A stretch of 64,000 nt of DNA, from NCBI RefSeq assembly GCF_000264295.1, contig NZ_AJXT01000007.1, positions 1 through 64,000 of the forward strand, read 5' to 3'. Position 1 is the stretch's first letter. Each line of letters starts with the position of its first letter. The DNA comes from Rhodanobacter spathiphylli B39. GTDB lineage: Bacteria > Pseudomonadota > Gammaproteobacteria > Xanthomonadales > Rhodanobacteraceae. The notes below the pieces were generated by a model, which was not told where the DNA came from, made no database searches, and saw only the letters and a program-made list of their open reading frames with translations. This document shows, piece after piece, positions 17,147 to 26,862 of the stretch. Made by a program: the position numbers and the translations under genes.

Positions 17147-19978
17147 TCAGAAGTCCAGACGGAAGTTCGCCGTGGCCATCCTGGCCTGCTGTCGCTGACC
17201 GAGATACTCGTCGTAGCCCATCTGCAGGCTTGCGCGCGGGCCCATGCGCCAGTCCAGCGTGGTGCCGAGCACGCCACCATAACGCGACAGCCCGATGCCG
17301 CCGACCGGCGCGAACTGGTCGATGCCGCTGAAGCTCGCGTCGAACACTTCGCCACGCACGCCGAATGACTGCTGCCACGACACGCGTCCCTGCAGGCTGA
17401 GGCTGCCGCCACCGGGCAAGGCCCAGTCACGCGTGGCCCGCAGGCCCGCGCCGGCCTGCCAGCGCGCCGTGGTCTGCGCCGCCGATTTCAGGCCAAAGCC
17501 GTAGGCGCCCCGCTCGTTGAAACCGTCGCGCTGGATCTGCGCATATTGCAGGTTCATGTAGGGTGTGACCTGCGTGCGGCCCAGCGCCAGGCGATAGCCG
17601 CTTTCGCCGTAAGCCACGCCGTAACGACCGTTGCCGTCGCTGGCCACGCCGGCGAACTGATCGCCGAGCTGCAGCTGACGGCGCATGGTTTCGCGGTAGC
17701 TGCCGATGCCGAAGCGGCCCATCGTGTACCACGAGCCATGGATCACGCCGCCATACAGCATCGCTTCCAGCGCATGGCTGTAGCCCTGGTCCGCACGCTC
17801 GGCCAGCCGCCCCAGGCCCTGGCTTTGGCCCAGCGCGTAACCGACGATGCCGTTGCCGTCGACGCGATAGTCCTGTCCGACCAGCGCGCCGCCAAGGTCA
17901 TAGCCGACGCTGTCGTAGCCACTGCGCGACAGGCCGCCGTGATAGCCGAGGTTCTGCGTCCAGCCACCCACGGCCGGTGCGTCGAGCAGGCTGTCGAAGC
18001 GATCGGACAACGCCCGCGTACCGGCATCGATCGCCTCGAACGTCATCGCCGCGCTGGCCGCGTGCAACTGGCCGGAGAGGCTCTCCAGCGAACGCGCAAA
18101 CGTAGTCGTCGAAGGTGACTGTTGCAGGCTCGCCGCGCCATCGATGAATTGTCCACTGACCGCCACCGAACCGCCCGTGCCCATGGGCGAGCCAAGCGCG
18201 TTGTCGATCTGCCTGAATGCATTCTCCACCCGCTGGGCAGCGCCGTTCGACGCACCGGTGTAAGTCATGCCTTGCACCGAGGTGACATCTGCACGCGTGA
18301 CATCAAGCCACATGCTGCTGCTGTCGTAGCCAGGCGTGGCGGTAAGCAGGACGCCGGAGCCAGCATTGATTGCGCTGAAGGTGCCGGTCAGTCCACCGGA
18401 CGCATTGATGATATCCGTGTGCAAATGGGCCACGTAACCAGCACGCTTGCCCATCACCAGCAAGGTTGTGGTGCCGGACAACGTTGCCTTGCCGTTGACC
18501 TGCAAGACCGATCCCAGCGACACATCGAGCATGCCATTGTTGGTCTGGCTGTAGTCGCCGCCGATGGTGATCGGACTGTCGCTGTTCAACGTGAAAACAC
18601 CACCGTTGACCACCGAGCCACCAATGCCGATCGTCGGGTACAACGTGCCTCCTGGCGAAATGTTCACTGACGAGGCCAGCGACGTCACATTGAGATTGCC
18701 CATCTGGACCTGGGTCAATCCGGTATAGCTGGCGTCCTCGGTGAGGTTGAGGGTACCGGTACCCTGCTTGATCAAGCCGCCAGTACCGGCAATGGAATTG
18801 GCCCAGGTCGATGATGTGCCATAGCCGGGCAAGTTGACCGTGACGTCACCCCAGTCGAACTTTGCCGGCCCCCGGACGGCCTTGCCCACATTCAGTTCGC
18901 CATAACCGAATACCGGATCCGGCCCCGGTGCACCCAGATCATCGGCGGTGCCGAGCAGGGTCTGCCTCACCAGGTCGTTGCTGAAATACGGAAACGCCTG
19001 CCACACCAAGGCCGCGGCGCCAGACACCTCCGGTGCCGCGAACGACGTTCCGCTCACGATCCAGTAGGTCGGTTTGGTGCCCGCCACCGTATCCTTGTCG
19101 CTGACGATCACGTCACCCGGCGCGGCAAGGCAGTAACTCATCGCCTTGCCACACGCATTGGAGTAGCTGGCCAACTGGGTCGGATGATTGCTGTCGACGG
19201 CTACCGCGACCAGCCAGCCCGCCTCCAGTTGCGGCGCCAGGCTGGGCAAGGCGGCGATGTCGCTGGGATCGCTGCGCGAGTCGTTGCCCGCGGCAAACAC
19301 CACCAGCCCGCCATGCTGCACCACGAACGGCTGGTAGGCCTGGGCGAAGGCTTGGTTGATGCTGGCGTTGGCGGTGTCCCAGTAGATGCCACCCCAGGAG
19401 TTGTTCATCACCTGCACACCGGCATTGATCAGGGCGGGGTTGAGCGTCTGCGCGAAGAAGTCGGCATCGGCGGCAGTGACTTCGTTGCCCTTGCCCGAGC
19501 CGTCGTCCTTGGGCGTGACATCGCTGATGATTCGCGCCGACACCAGGCTGGCGCCCGGCGCGATGCCGCCGGGAAACTGATCGAACGCCTGGCCGGCGGC
19601 AATCTGCGAGACCCAGGTGCCGTGACCGACGACGTCGTCGATCGCCGTGTTGTTGACCGAGGGATCGACATAGACCAGTTCCTGCCGCACCCGTCCGGCC
19701 AGCGCGGGATGGTTCCGCATGATGCCGCTGTCCACTACGCCGATGGTCACCCCGACACCCGTGTAGCCCAGGCTGTGTGCCCCGTACGTGTTGGTGAGCG
19801 CAAGCTGGGCATCCAGCGGCGGCTGGTTGTTCGAGGTGGTGGGGGGCGGCGAACTCGGTACCGTCGGGGGCGGCGTCGGCCTGACGTTGCCGCCACCGCC
19901 GCAGGCGCTCAGGCCCAAGGCCACCGCCACCAGCAGCGCCAACTCGCGGCGCCGCAAAACCGAATCGAGTCTGTTCAT
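17147..19978 (-). CDS. Subtilisin-like (S8) autotransporter serine protease with lipoprotein-type signal
   Basis: A 943-residue type V secretion protease. The N-terminus carries a lipobox-like signal (hydrophobic core then LSAC, Cys26) and a Pro-rich linker. The S8 protease domain has the catalytic triad in order: D83 in GVVDSGI, H119 in VGHGTWVSQ, S312 in SGTSFAAPEVSG. A passenger repeat of the autotransporter-associated type follows (GGLIKQGTGTLNLTEDA), and the last 270 residues form a beta-barrel ending in RLDF with a terminal Phe as expected. The start is ATG 19978 with a G-rich ribosome site just upstream. It stands alone, convergent with the agaR-like gene (16-base gap) and divergent from the thiolase. 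Lipidation of an autotransporter passenger is unusual but known, as in NalP. Confidence 0.9.
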   Translation of the reverse strand: MNRLDSVLRRRELALLVAVALGLSACGGGGNVRPTPPPTVPSSPPPTTSNNQPPLDAQLALTNTYGAHSLGYTGVGVTIGVVDSGIMRNHPALAGRVRQELVYVDPSVNNTAIDDVVGHGTWVSQIAAGQAFDQFPGGIAPGASLVSARIISDVTPKDDGSGKGNEVTAADADFFAQTLNPALINAGVQVMNNSWGGIYWDTANASINQAFAQAYQPFVVQHGGLVVFAAGNDSRSDPSDIAALPSLAPQLEAGWLVAVAVDSNHPTQLASYSNACGKAMSYCLAAPGDVIVSDKDTVAGTKPTYWIVSGTSFAAPEVSGAAALVWQAFPYFSNDLVRQTLLGTADDLGAPGPDPVFGYGELNVGKAVRGPAKFDWGDVTVNLPGYGTSSTWANSIAGTGGLIKQGTGTLNLTEDASYTGLTQVQMGNLNVTSLASSVNISPGGTLYPTIGIGGSVVNGGVFTLNSDSPITIGGDYSQTNNGMLDVSLGSVLQVNGKATLSGTTTLLVMGKRAGYVAHLHTDIINASGGLTGTFSAINAGSGVLLTATPGYDSSSMWLDVTRADVTSVQGMTYTGASNGAAQRVENAFRQIDNALGSPMGTGGSVAVSGQFIDGAASLQQSPSTTTFARSLESLSGQLHAASAAMTFEAIDAGTRALSDRFDSLLDAPAVGGWTQNLGYHGGLSRSGYDSVGYDLGGALVGQDYRVDGNGIVGYALGQSQGLGRLAERADQGYSHALEAMLYGGVIHGSWYTMGRFGIGSYRETMRRQLQLGDQFAGVASDGNGRYGVAYGESGYRLALGRTQVTPYMNLQYAQIQRDGFNERGAYGFGLKSAAQTTARWQAGAGLRATRDWALPGGGSLSLQGRVSWQQSFGVRGEVFDASFSGIDQFAPVGGIGLSRYGGVLGTTLDWRMGPRASLQMGYDEYLGQRQQARMATANFRLDF

Positions 19979-20116
19979 CCCGCCCCCCGCACGCGCGCTT
20001 CGATCTGACCGCCGTCGGTGCAGCCGCCACCCGGCGCAGTCCCCGCACGCATCTTCGCACAACGAAATTCCAATGAAACACACGCAAGCCCTTGCGCCTC
20101 AAGGATTCGTCGCGGT

Positions 20117-20146
20117 TTGCCCAGCCTCCCGGCGGACTGCGATAAT
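20117..20146 (+). promoter_or_regulatory. Sigma-70-like promoter upstream of thiolase
   Basis: TTGCCC (20117-20122) and GATAAT (20141-20146) are separated by 18 bases, about 58 bases before the thiolase start. It is the best promoter-like pair in this 226-base divergent gap. Confidence 0.45.
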
Positions 20147-20204
20147 CGTCGAGTTTCCTTTCAGGCGTTCGCGCCCCACCGAAGTCTTGCAAGCGGAGTT
20201 GTCC

Positions 20205-21389
20205 ATGTCGGATGTCAGCGTCGTCATCGTCGGTTCGAAGCGCACAGCGATCGGCTCGTTCCTGGGCCAGTTCACCGGCGTCCCCACCCCGAAGCTCGGT
20301 TCCGTCGCCATTCGCGCGGCACTGCAGCAGTCCGGCGTGGCTCCGGCCGACGTCAGCGAAGTGATCATGGGTTGCGTGCTTCCCGCCAACCTCGGCCAGG
20401 CACCGGCGCGCCAGGCGGCGCTGGGCGCGGACCTGCCGGTCGGCACCGGCTGCACCACCATCAACAAGGTGTGCGGCTCGGGCATGAAGGCGATCATGCT
20501 CGGCCATGACCTGATCAAGGCGGGCTCGGCCAACGTGGTGGTGGCCGGCGGCATGGAGTCGATGACCAATGCGCCGCACATGGTCAACGCCCGCACCGGC
20601 ATCCGCTATGGCGATGGCCAGCTGGTCGACCACATGGCCTGGGACGGCCTGACCAACCCCTACGACGGCAAGGCGATGGGCGTGTTCGGCGAACTGTGCG
20701 CCGACAAGTACCACTTCACCCGCGAAGAGCAGGACGCGTTCTCGATCGAGTCGGTCAACCGGGCCAAGGCGGCCCAGCAGAATGGCGCCTTCGCCGACGA
20801 GATCGCCCCGGTCACGGTGAGCCGCCGCAAGGGTGACGTGATCGTCGATACCGACGAGCAGCCGGGTCGTTCCGACGTGGCGAAGATCCCCACGCTGAAG
20901 CCCGCCTTCCGCAAGGAGAACGGCACGATCACCGCGGCCAGCTCCTCCAGCATTTCCGACGGCGCCGCGGCGGTGGTGCTGCTTTCCGCCGACGACGCGA
21001 ACAAGCGGGGACTGAAGCCGCTGGCGCGGATCGTGGCGCACGCCACCCATGCGCAGGAGCCGCAGTGGTTCACCACGGCGCCAGTCAGCGCGATCCAGAA
21101 GGTGCTGGACAAGGCCGGCTGGAAGGTCGAGGACGTGGACCTGTTCGAGATCAACGAGGCGTTCGCCGTGGTCGCGATGACGCCGATGAAGGAGCTGGGC
21201 ATTCCGCACGACAAGCTCAACGTCAACGGCGGTGCCTGCGCGCTCGGCCACCCGATCGGCGCCAGCGGTGCACGGCTGGTGGTGACCCTGCTGAACGCGC
21301 TGAAGGTGCGTGGCCTGAAGCGCGGCGTGGCTTCCCTGTGCATCGGCGGCGGTGAGGCGACCGCCATCGCGATCGAATCGATTGACTGA
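20205..21389 (+). CDS. Acetyl-CoA C-acetyltransferase / thiolase
   Basis: A 394-residue biosynthetic-type thiolase that condenses or cleaves acyl-CoA with acetyl-CoA. All three catalytic residues are visible: C90 in NKVCGSGMKA, H349 in GHPIGASGAR and C379 in LCIGGGEA. Family length is about 390. ATG 20205 has GGAG 6 bases upstream; the reading frame extends further upstream without conserved sequence. It probably serves acetoacetyl-CoA turnover at the end of leucine or fatty-acid breakdown, consistent with the methylcrotonyl-CoA carboxylase gene that follows. Chain-length specificity cannot be read from the sequence. Confidence 0.93.
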   Translation: MSDVSVVIVGSKRTAIGSFLGQFTGVPTPKLGSVAIRAALQQSGVAPADVSEVIMGCVLPANLGQAPARQAALGADLPVGTGCTTINKVCGSGMKAIMLGHDLIKAGSANVVVAGGMESMTNAPHMVNARTGIRYGDGQLVDHMAWDGLTNPYDGKAMGVFGELCADKYHFTREEQDAFSIESVNRAKAAQQNGAFADEIAPVTVSRRKGDVIVDTDEQPGRSDVAKIPTLKPAFRKENGTITAASSSSISDGAAAVVLLSADDANKRGLKPLARIVAHATHAQEPQWFTTAPVSAIQKVLDKAGWKVEDVDLFEINEAFAVVAMTPMKELGIPHDKLNVNGGACALGHPIGASGARLVVTLLNALKVRGLKRGVASLCIGGGEATAIAIESID

Positions 21390-21550
21390 TCCGGAGGCCG
21401 GCCGGCCACTGTCGCGCAATATTCACATGACGGCCGGTTAAATCTGTTTTTAATACGCACTGAAGGGTCGCCATAAACATCTGGCGCAATGTCCACGAAA
21501 GCGTTATTAATACACGGCCAAACGGCATTCCACGGCAAAGGAGATCCACC

Positions 21551-21976
21551 ATGAAGTTTACGCGTACCCTACTCGCCGCCGCGCTCGTCGCGCTGTTGGC
21601 GGCATGCAGCAACGGCGCGCAGGATTCCGCGCAGGACGCCCAGAAGTCGGCTGATACCGCACAGCAGGCTGCCGATACAGCGCAGCAGGCTGCCGCGGCG
21701 GCTCCGACCCCGGCGACTGAGCAGGCTGCAGACCAGGCCAAGACCGCTGCTGACGCAGCTGGCCAGGCCGCCGACCAGGCTGCACAGGCTGCCGTCGCGG
21801 CTTCCGCCGCTGCTCCGGCCAACACCGACGCTGCGAAGGACGCCATGTCGCAGGCCAAGGACGCCGCCGGCAACGCTGCCGACGCCGCCGACAAGGCTGC
21901 CGACGCTGCGAAGGACGCCGCTGGCAACGCCAAGGATGCTGCCGACAAGGCCAAGGACGCGATGAAGGGTCACTGA
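21551..21976 (+). CDS. Alanine-rich lipoprotein with amphipathic 11-mer-like repeats
   Basis: A 141-residue predicted lipoprotein: signal peptide with lipobox LLAAC (Cys near residue 19). The mature part is almost only Ala, Asp, Lys, Gln and Gly in repeating runs (for example ADQAKTAADAAGQAADQ and AADKAADAAKDAAGNAKD). The pattern predicts a long, highly charged amphipathic helix like LEA-type or Lpp-like proteins. Function is unknown; envelope or desiccation stress protection is a guess from composition. A strong AAGGAG lies 7 bases before the ATG, and an intrinsic terminator follows directly, so it is a single-gene unit, probably well expressed. Confidence 0.8.
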   Translation: MKFTRTLLAAALVALLAACSNGAQDSAQDAQKSADTAQQAADTAQQAAAAAPTPATEQAADQAKTAADAAGQAADQAAQAAVAASAAAPANTDAAKDAMSQAKDAAGNAADAADKAADAAKDAAGNAKDAADKAKDAMKGH

Positions 21977-22000
21977 TCCCTCTCGGTTCTGCATTAAAGA

Positions 22001-22029
22001 AACGGTCGCCTCGTGCGACCGTTTTTTTT
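22001..22029 (+). terminator. Intrinsic terminator of the alanine-rich lipoprotein gene
   Basis: AACGGTCGC (22001-22009) pairs with GCGACCGTT (22015-22023) around a 5-base loop and runs into eight Ts. This is a textbook rho-independent terminator. Confidence 0.9.
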
Positions 22030-22132
22030 GGCCCGTGATTAACCCGCTGCACGGATTCTTTTGGTGGTGGCACGACGCCCCGCTATCATCCATGGTTTGT
22101 CCCCGACGGGAACCGACCGTGAGCTTCCATCC

Positions 22133-23740
22133 ATGAGCGTCATTGCATCGCAGATCGATCCGCGTTCGCCCGAATTCCAGGCCAGCAGCCAGCAGTTGCG
22201 CACCGTGGTCGAAGACCTGCAGCGCGAACTGGCCCGCAGCGCGGAAGGTGGAGGCGCCAAGGCGTGCGAGAAGCACGTTGCCCGCGGCAAGCTGCTGCCG
22301 CGCGAGCGCATCCGCGCACTGCTCGACCCGGGCTCGCCGTTTCTGGAACTGTCGCCGCTGGCGGCGCACGGCATGTACGACGATGCCGCCCCCGCCGCCG
22401 GCGTGATCACCGGCATCGGCCGGGTCAACGGCACCGAGGTGGTGGTGGTCGCCAATGACGCCACGGTCAAGGGCGGCACCTATTTTCCGATGACCGTGAA
22501 GAAACACCTGCGCGCGCAGGAAGTGGCGCTGGAGAACCGCCTGCCCTGCGTCTACCTGGTCGACTCCGGCGGCGCCTTCCTGCCGTTGCAGGACGAGGTG
22601 TTCCCGGACAAGGAGCATTTCGGCCGGATCTTCTACAACCAGGCGCGGATGTCCGCGCTGAACATCCCGCAGATCGCGGTGGTGATGGGCAGCTGCACCG
22701 CCGGCGGTGCCTACGTGCCGGCGATGAGCGACGAGACCATCATCGTGCGCGAACAGGGCACCATCTTCCTCGGCGGCCCGCCGCTGGTGAAGGCCGCCAC
22801 CGGCGAGGTGGTGGACGCCGAAACGCTGGGCGGCGCAGACGTCCATACGTCCATTTCCGGGGTGGCCGACCACTATGCCGAGAATGACGCCCACGCGCTG
22901 GCGATCGCCCGCGACATCGTCGGCCACCTCAACCGCAACAAGCCGATGCCGCTGGCCCTGCGTGCGCCGGTCGAACCGAAGTACCCGGCCGAGGAACTGT
23001 ACGGGGTGATTCCCGCCGACACCCGCCGTCCGTTCGACATCCGCGAGGTGATCGCGCGCATCGTCGACGGCTCGGAGTTCCACGAGTTCAAGGCGCGCTA
23101 CGGCAAGACCCTGGTCTGCGGCTTTGCGCACATCCACGGCTACCCGGTGGGCATCGTCGCCAACAACGGCATCCTGTTCGCCGAGAGCGCGCTCAAGGGC
23201 GCGCACTTCATCGAGCTGTGCAACCAGCGCAACGTGCCGCTGGTGTTTTTGCAGAACATCACCGGCTTCATGGTCGGCAAGAAGTACGAGCAGGCCGGCA
23301 TCGCCAAGGACGGCGCCAAGATGGTCACCGCGGTGGCCTGCTCGCACGTGCCGAAGTTCACCGTGGTGATCGGCGGCAGCTTCGGCGCCGGCAACTATGC
23401 GATGTGCGGCAGGGCTTATGGAGCAAGGTTCCTGTGGATGTGGCCGAACGCGCGCATCAGCGTGATGGGCGGCGAGCAGGCCGCCAGCGTGCTGGCCACG
23501 GTCAAGCGCGACGGCATCGAGGCGAAGGGTGGCGAGTGGTCGGCCGCCGAGGAGGAAGCCTTCAAGGCGCCGCTGCGCGAGCAGTACGAGCGCCAGGGCC
23601 ATCCGTACTACGCCAGCGCCCGCCTGTGGGACGACGGCATCATCGACCCGGTCGACACGCGGCGGGTGCTGGGCCTGGCCATCTCCGCGTCGATGAACGC
23701 ACCGATCGAGCCGCAGCGTTACGGCGTGTTCCGCATGTAA
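22133..23740 (+). CDS. liuB: Methylcrotonyl-CoA carboxylase, carboxyltransferase (beta) subunit
   Basis: A 535-residue biotin-dependent carboxyltransferase subunit, the usual length for the beta subunit, acting on 3-methylcrotonyl-CoA in leucine degradation. Seen: [13 protein letters not shown] and [16 protein letters not shown] near the N-terminus, [16 protein letters not shown] in the N-domain, [19 protein letters not shown] and [20 protein letters not shown] in the C-domain, and the end [16 protein letters not shown]. These segments separate it from propionyl- and acetyl-CoA carboxylases. The biotin-carrying alpha subunit is not in the window. The start is ATG 22133, with a weak ribosome site (GTGAGC). 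The Hsp70 gene follows 42 bases later. Confidence 0.95.
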   Translation: MSVIASQIDPRSPEFQASSQQLRTVVEDLQRELARSAEGGGAKACEKHVARGKLLPRERIRALLDPGSPFLELSPLAAHGMYDDAAPAAGVITGIGRVNGTEVVVVANDATVKGGTYFPMTVKKHLRAQEVALENRLPCVYLVDSGGAFLPLQDEVFPDKEHFGRIFYNQARMSALNIPQIAVVMGSCTAGGAYVPAMSDETIIVREQGTIFLGGPPLVKAATGEVVDAETLGGADVHTSISGVADHYAENDAHALAIARDIVGHLNRNKPMPLALRAPVEPKYPAEELYGVIPADTRRPFDIREVIARIVDGSEFHEFKARYGKTLVCGFAHIHGYPVGIVANNGILFAESALKGAHFIELCNQRNVPLVFLQNITGFMVGKKYEQAGIAKDGAKMVTAVACSHVPKFTVVIGGSFGAGNYAMCGRAYGARFLWMWPNARISVMGGEQAASVLATVKRDGIEAKGGEWSAAEEEAFKAPLREQYERQGHPYYASARLWDDGIIDPVDTRRVLGLAISASMNAPIEPQRYGVFRM

Positions 23741-23782
23741 GCTTTGCCGTCACGCACAACGACTTCACAGGGGAAGTCAGGG

Positions 23783-25471
23783 ATGATTGTCGGTATCGAT
23801 CTGGGCACCACGCATTCGTTGATCGGCTGTTACGACGAAACGGGGCCGCGGCTGTTCGCGAATGCGCTGGGCGAGTTCCTCACGCCCTCGGTGGTCAGCG
23901 TCGACGAGGCCGGCCAGGTGATCGTCGGTCAGCCGGCCCGCGACCGCCTGGTCAGCCATCCGCAGAGGAGCGTGGCCAGTTTCAAGCGCTGGATGGGCAC
24001 CTCGCGGGAGACCCGGCTGGGCACGCACGGCTTCCGCCCGGAAGAACTGTCCGCGCTGATCCTGCGCTCGCTGCTCTCCGATGCCGAGGCGGCGCTGGGG
24101 GAAAAGGTCGACGAGGCCGTCATCAGCGTGCCGGCCTATTTCTCCGACGCCCAGCGCAAGGCCACCCGCGCCGCTGGCGAGCTGGCCGGCATCCGCGTCG
24201 AGCGGCTGATCAACGAACCGACTGCCGCCGCGCTGGCCTACGGCCTGCGCGAGCAATCCGACGGCGCCCGCTTCCTGGTCTTCGACCTCGGTGGCGGCAC
24301 CTTCGACGTGTCGGTGCTGGAAATGTTCGAGGGCGTGGTCGAAGTCCACGCCAGCGCCGGCGACAACTTCCTCGGCGGCGAGGACTTCCTCGACCTGCTG
24401 GAACAGACCTGCCGCGCCGACCTCAAACTCGCTGACGACACACTGGACGCCAGCCAGCGCGGCCAGCTGCGACGGCGGCTGGAGGTGGCCAAGCGCACGC
24501 TGGGCAGCGAAGGTCATGCACGCATCGAGTTCGCGCTGGGCGACCGGCAGCTGGACTGGCGGATCGACGAGGAACGCTTCAACCGGCTGGCCGATCCACT
24601 GGTGCAGCGCATGCGTGCGCCGCTGGAACGGGCGATGCGCGATGCCCGGCTGAAACCGGAACAGCTGGACGAGATCGTGCTGGTCGGCGGCGCCAGCCGC
24701 ATGCCGCTGGTCGCCCGCACGGTGTCGCGCATGTTCGGCCGGTTGCCGCTGCGTCACGTGAACCCCGACCAGGCCATCGCGCTGGGTGCCTGCATCGCGG
24801 CCGGGCTGAAGTCGCGCGACCAGCGCCTGGACGAGATCATCCTCACCGACGTCTGCCCGTATTCGCTGGGTACCGAAGTGGCGCGCCGCGACGAACAGGG
24901 GCGCGCCGTGACCGGCTTCTTCGAGCCGGTCATCCAGCGCAACAGCACGGTGCCGGTGAGCCGGGAGGAAACCTTCTGGCCGGTCCACGAACGGCAGCAG
25001 CAGGTGCAACTGGACGTCTACCAGGGCGAGAGCCCGCTGGTCGAGAAGAACATCAAGCTGGGCGAGTTGACGGTGGACATCGACCCGACGCTGTCGATCA
25101 CGGAGAACGCCGTGACCGTGCGCTTCACCTACGACATCAACGGCGTGCTGCAGGTCGAGGCGCGGGTGCATGCCAGTGATCGCCGCTACGAGCTGCTGCT
25201 GGAACAGAATCCGGGCCTGCTCGACGCGCAGCAGATCCGCGAACGCCTGGCGGCATTGAACGACCTCAAGATCCATCCGCGCGGCAAGCACGAGAACCTC
25301 GCCATGCTGGCGCGCGCGGAGCGCCTGTACGAGGAACACCTGGATGCACGCGACCAGCTGCAGGAATGGATCGCGCGTTTCCGCACCGCACTGGAAAGCC
25401 AGGACGAGGCGGTCATCCGCGAGCATCGCCGCGAATTCGGCCGCGCGCTGGATACGCTGGAGTCGGCCTGA
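23783..25471 (+). CDS. hscC: HscC-type Hsp70 chaperone
   Basis: A 562-residue DnaK-family protein, shorter than DnaK (about 640) and matching the HscC group. The ATPase domain is complete: [17 protein letters not shown], the second phosphate loop [17 protein letters not shown] and the adenosine site [15 protein letters not shown]. The substrate domain follows ([27 protein letters not shown]), but the C-terminal lid is short and lacks the DnaK EEVD-like tail. Start ATG 23783. Its stop overlaps the start of a J-domain gene by one base (TGATG), the expected dedicated co-chaperone. The client is unknown; in E. coli HscC acts with DjlB/DjlC. Confidence 0.9.
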   Translation: MIVGIDLGTTHSLIGCYDETGPRLFANALGEFLTPSVVSVDEAGQVIVGQPARDRLVSHPQRSVASFKRWMGTSRETRLGTHGFRPEELSALILRSLLSDAEAALGEKVDEAVISVPAYFSDAQRKATRAAGELAGIRVERLINEPTAAALAYGLREQSDGARFLVFDLGGGTFDVSVLEMFEGVVEVHASAGDNFLGGEDFLDLLEQTCRADLKLADDTLDASQRGQLRRRLEVAKRTLGSEGHARIEFALGDRQLDWRIDEERFNRLADPLVQRMRAPLERAMRDARLKPEQLDEIVLVGGASRMPLVARTVSRMFGRLPLRHVNPDQAIALGACIAAGLKSRDQRLDEIILTDVCPYSLGTEVARRDEQGRAVTGFFEPVIQRNSTVPVSREETFWPVHERQQQVQLDVYQGESPLVEKNIKLGELTVDIDPTLSITENAVTVRFTYDINGVLQVEARVHASDRRYELLLEQNPGLLDAQQIRERLAALNDLKIHPRGKHENLAMLARAERLYEEHLDARDQLQEWIARFRTALESQDEAVIREHRREFGRALDTLESA

Positions 25472-26862
25472 TGTCGCCGTTCGAGTTGCTCGGATTGGCC
25501 GCCGACGCCGACGAACGCGCAATCAAGCGTGCTTACGCGCAGCGGTTGCGGCTCACCCGACCCGACGACGACCCGCAAGGGTTCCAGCAGTTGCACGCCG
25601 CCTATCAGGCGGCGTTGGCCCATTGCCGGGCCGCGGCCGTCGATGCAACCGCACCGCCGCATGAGCCGGTGCGCGAGCCATCCCTGCCCTTGTCCTCCGC
25701 AGTCCCGGCCGCTGCGGGCGCAGCGGATCTCCCGGCCGCCATCGAGCCACCCGCGCCGTTTCGCTTCGACCTGGCCGCCTTCTGCAGCGCCGTGTTCGCG
25801 CAGGCTTCGGGCGGCGATGCCGTGGCACTGCAGGCGTGGCTGGCGGGTCGCCAGGAGCTGTGGTCGCTGCAGCTCAAGGCACGGGTCGGCCGATACCTGC
25901 TGAATGAGCTCCACGAACAGGCGCCGCCGATGCCGGTCGACTGCATGGAGACCCTGCTGCGTTTCTTCGATCTCGATCACGCACTGGCCGATCACGATCC
26001 CCTGGCCATGCTGCAGCTCACGCGGCGTTCCCGCCTGGCCTGGCAACTGCAGGACGACGACGAAGACCGTCTTGGCGCGCGGCTGGAACTGCGTACACCG
26101 CTGCAACGCTGGCGGGCGCACTGGGTTCTGCGCCAGCTGCAACGCCCGTTCCGCTGGTCGCGAGTGCTCTGGCTGGGCGTGAATGTCGTCGTTCCCGAAC
26201 GCATCGCGGACTTCGTCGCCGAGGCAAGCGACAACCACCCGGAAGATCTGCCCGAAACGATCGACCGCACCCAGCTCGGGTTCTGGCTGGCTGCGGCAAA
26301 TCGTCAGCGCGTCACTCGTCCGCGGCTGATCCTGGGTGGCGTCCGCAGCACGGGCATGCTGCTGCTTGGCATCCTGCTGGCGCCGCTGCTGAGCTTGCTC
26401 TGCACCGACAGCATCGCGTTTCGCCCCATGCTGATCGTGGTCGGCGTGGTGATGGTGCCCAGTGCGCTGTGGGCTCTCTGGATGGCCTGGTCTGCGCTCG
26501 TCCTCTGGTACATCGAACGGGAACCGCGCGCCGCGCGCAAGTTCGTGGTGCCGCTCCTGTGCGCTGCCGGCGTGGTGCTCGGCGCCGTCGGGCAGGACGG
26601 TCCAGGACTCGTGCTCATCGCGCCGGCCTTGTGGCTGTCGGTTCGTCGCTACTGGTACCACCACGCGAGCCGGTACGCGGTCTTCAACTCGGGCTACGTC
26701 CGACTGGCGCTGCTATTGGCCATTCCGGTGCTCCACGCCGTATTGAACGCGGGCCTGGGCGCAGACCTGCTGTCGTCCGGTGACGTGATTGCGGCAGCAG
26801 CCATGCTGGCATGGACGGCCGATCTGCGAAGGCAGCCCCGGGGTCAGGCCAGCGTTCGCTGA
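25471..26862 (+). CDS. Membrane J-domain co-chaperone of the HscC-type Hsp70 (DjlB/DjlC-like)
   Basis: A 463-residue protein. The N-terminal J-like domain (about residues 1-50) starts [20 protein letters not shown], with RPDDDPQGFQQLHAAYQ where a standard J protein has HPD; the tripeptide reads RPD. A Pro/Ala-rich linker and a helical middle region follow. The C-terminal third has several hydrophobic segments (for example LLGILLAPLLSLL, MLIVVGVVMVPSALWALW and LRLALLLAIPVLHAVL-like stretches), so it is probably an inner-membrane protein with a cytoplasmic J domain. Translation is coupled to the Hsp70 gene by a one-base overlap. Its 3' end overlaps the convergent FTR1 gene by 19 bases. Confidence 0.82.
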   Translation: MSPFELLGLAADADERAIKRAYAQRLRLTRPDDDPQGFQQLHAAYQAALAHCRAAAVDATAPPHEPVREPSLPLSSAVPAAAGAADLPAAIEPPAPFRFDLAAFCSAVFAQASGGDAVALQAWLAGRQELWSLQLKARVGRYLLNELHEQAPPMPVDCMETLLRFFDLDHALADHDPLAMLQLTRRSRLAWQLQDDDEDRLGARLELRTPLQRWRAHWVLRQLQRPFRWSRVLWLGVNVVVPERIADFVAEASDNHPEDLPETIDRTQLGFWLAAANRQRVTRPRLILGGVRSTGMLLLGILLAPLLSLLCTDSIAFRPMLIVVGVVMVPSALWALWMAWSALVLWYIEREPRAARKFVVPLLCAAGVVLGAVGQDGPGLVLIAPALWLSVRRYWYHHASRYAVFNSGYVRLALLLAIPVLHAVLNAGLGADLLSSGDVIAAAAMLAWTADLRRQPRGQASVR

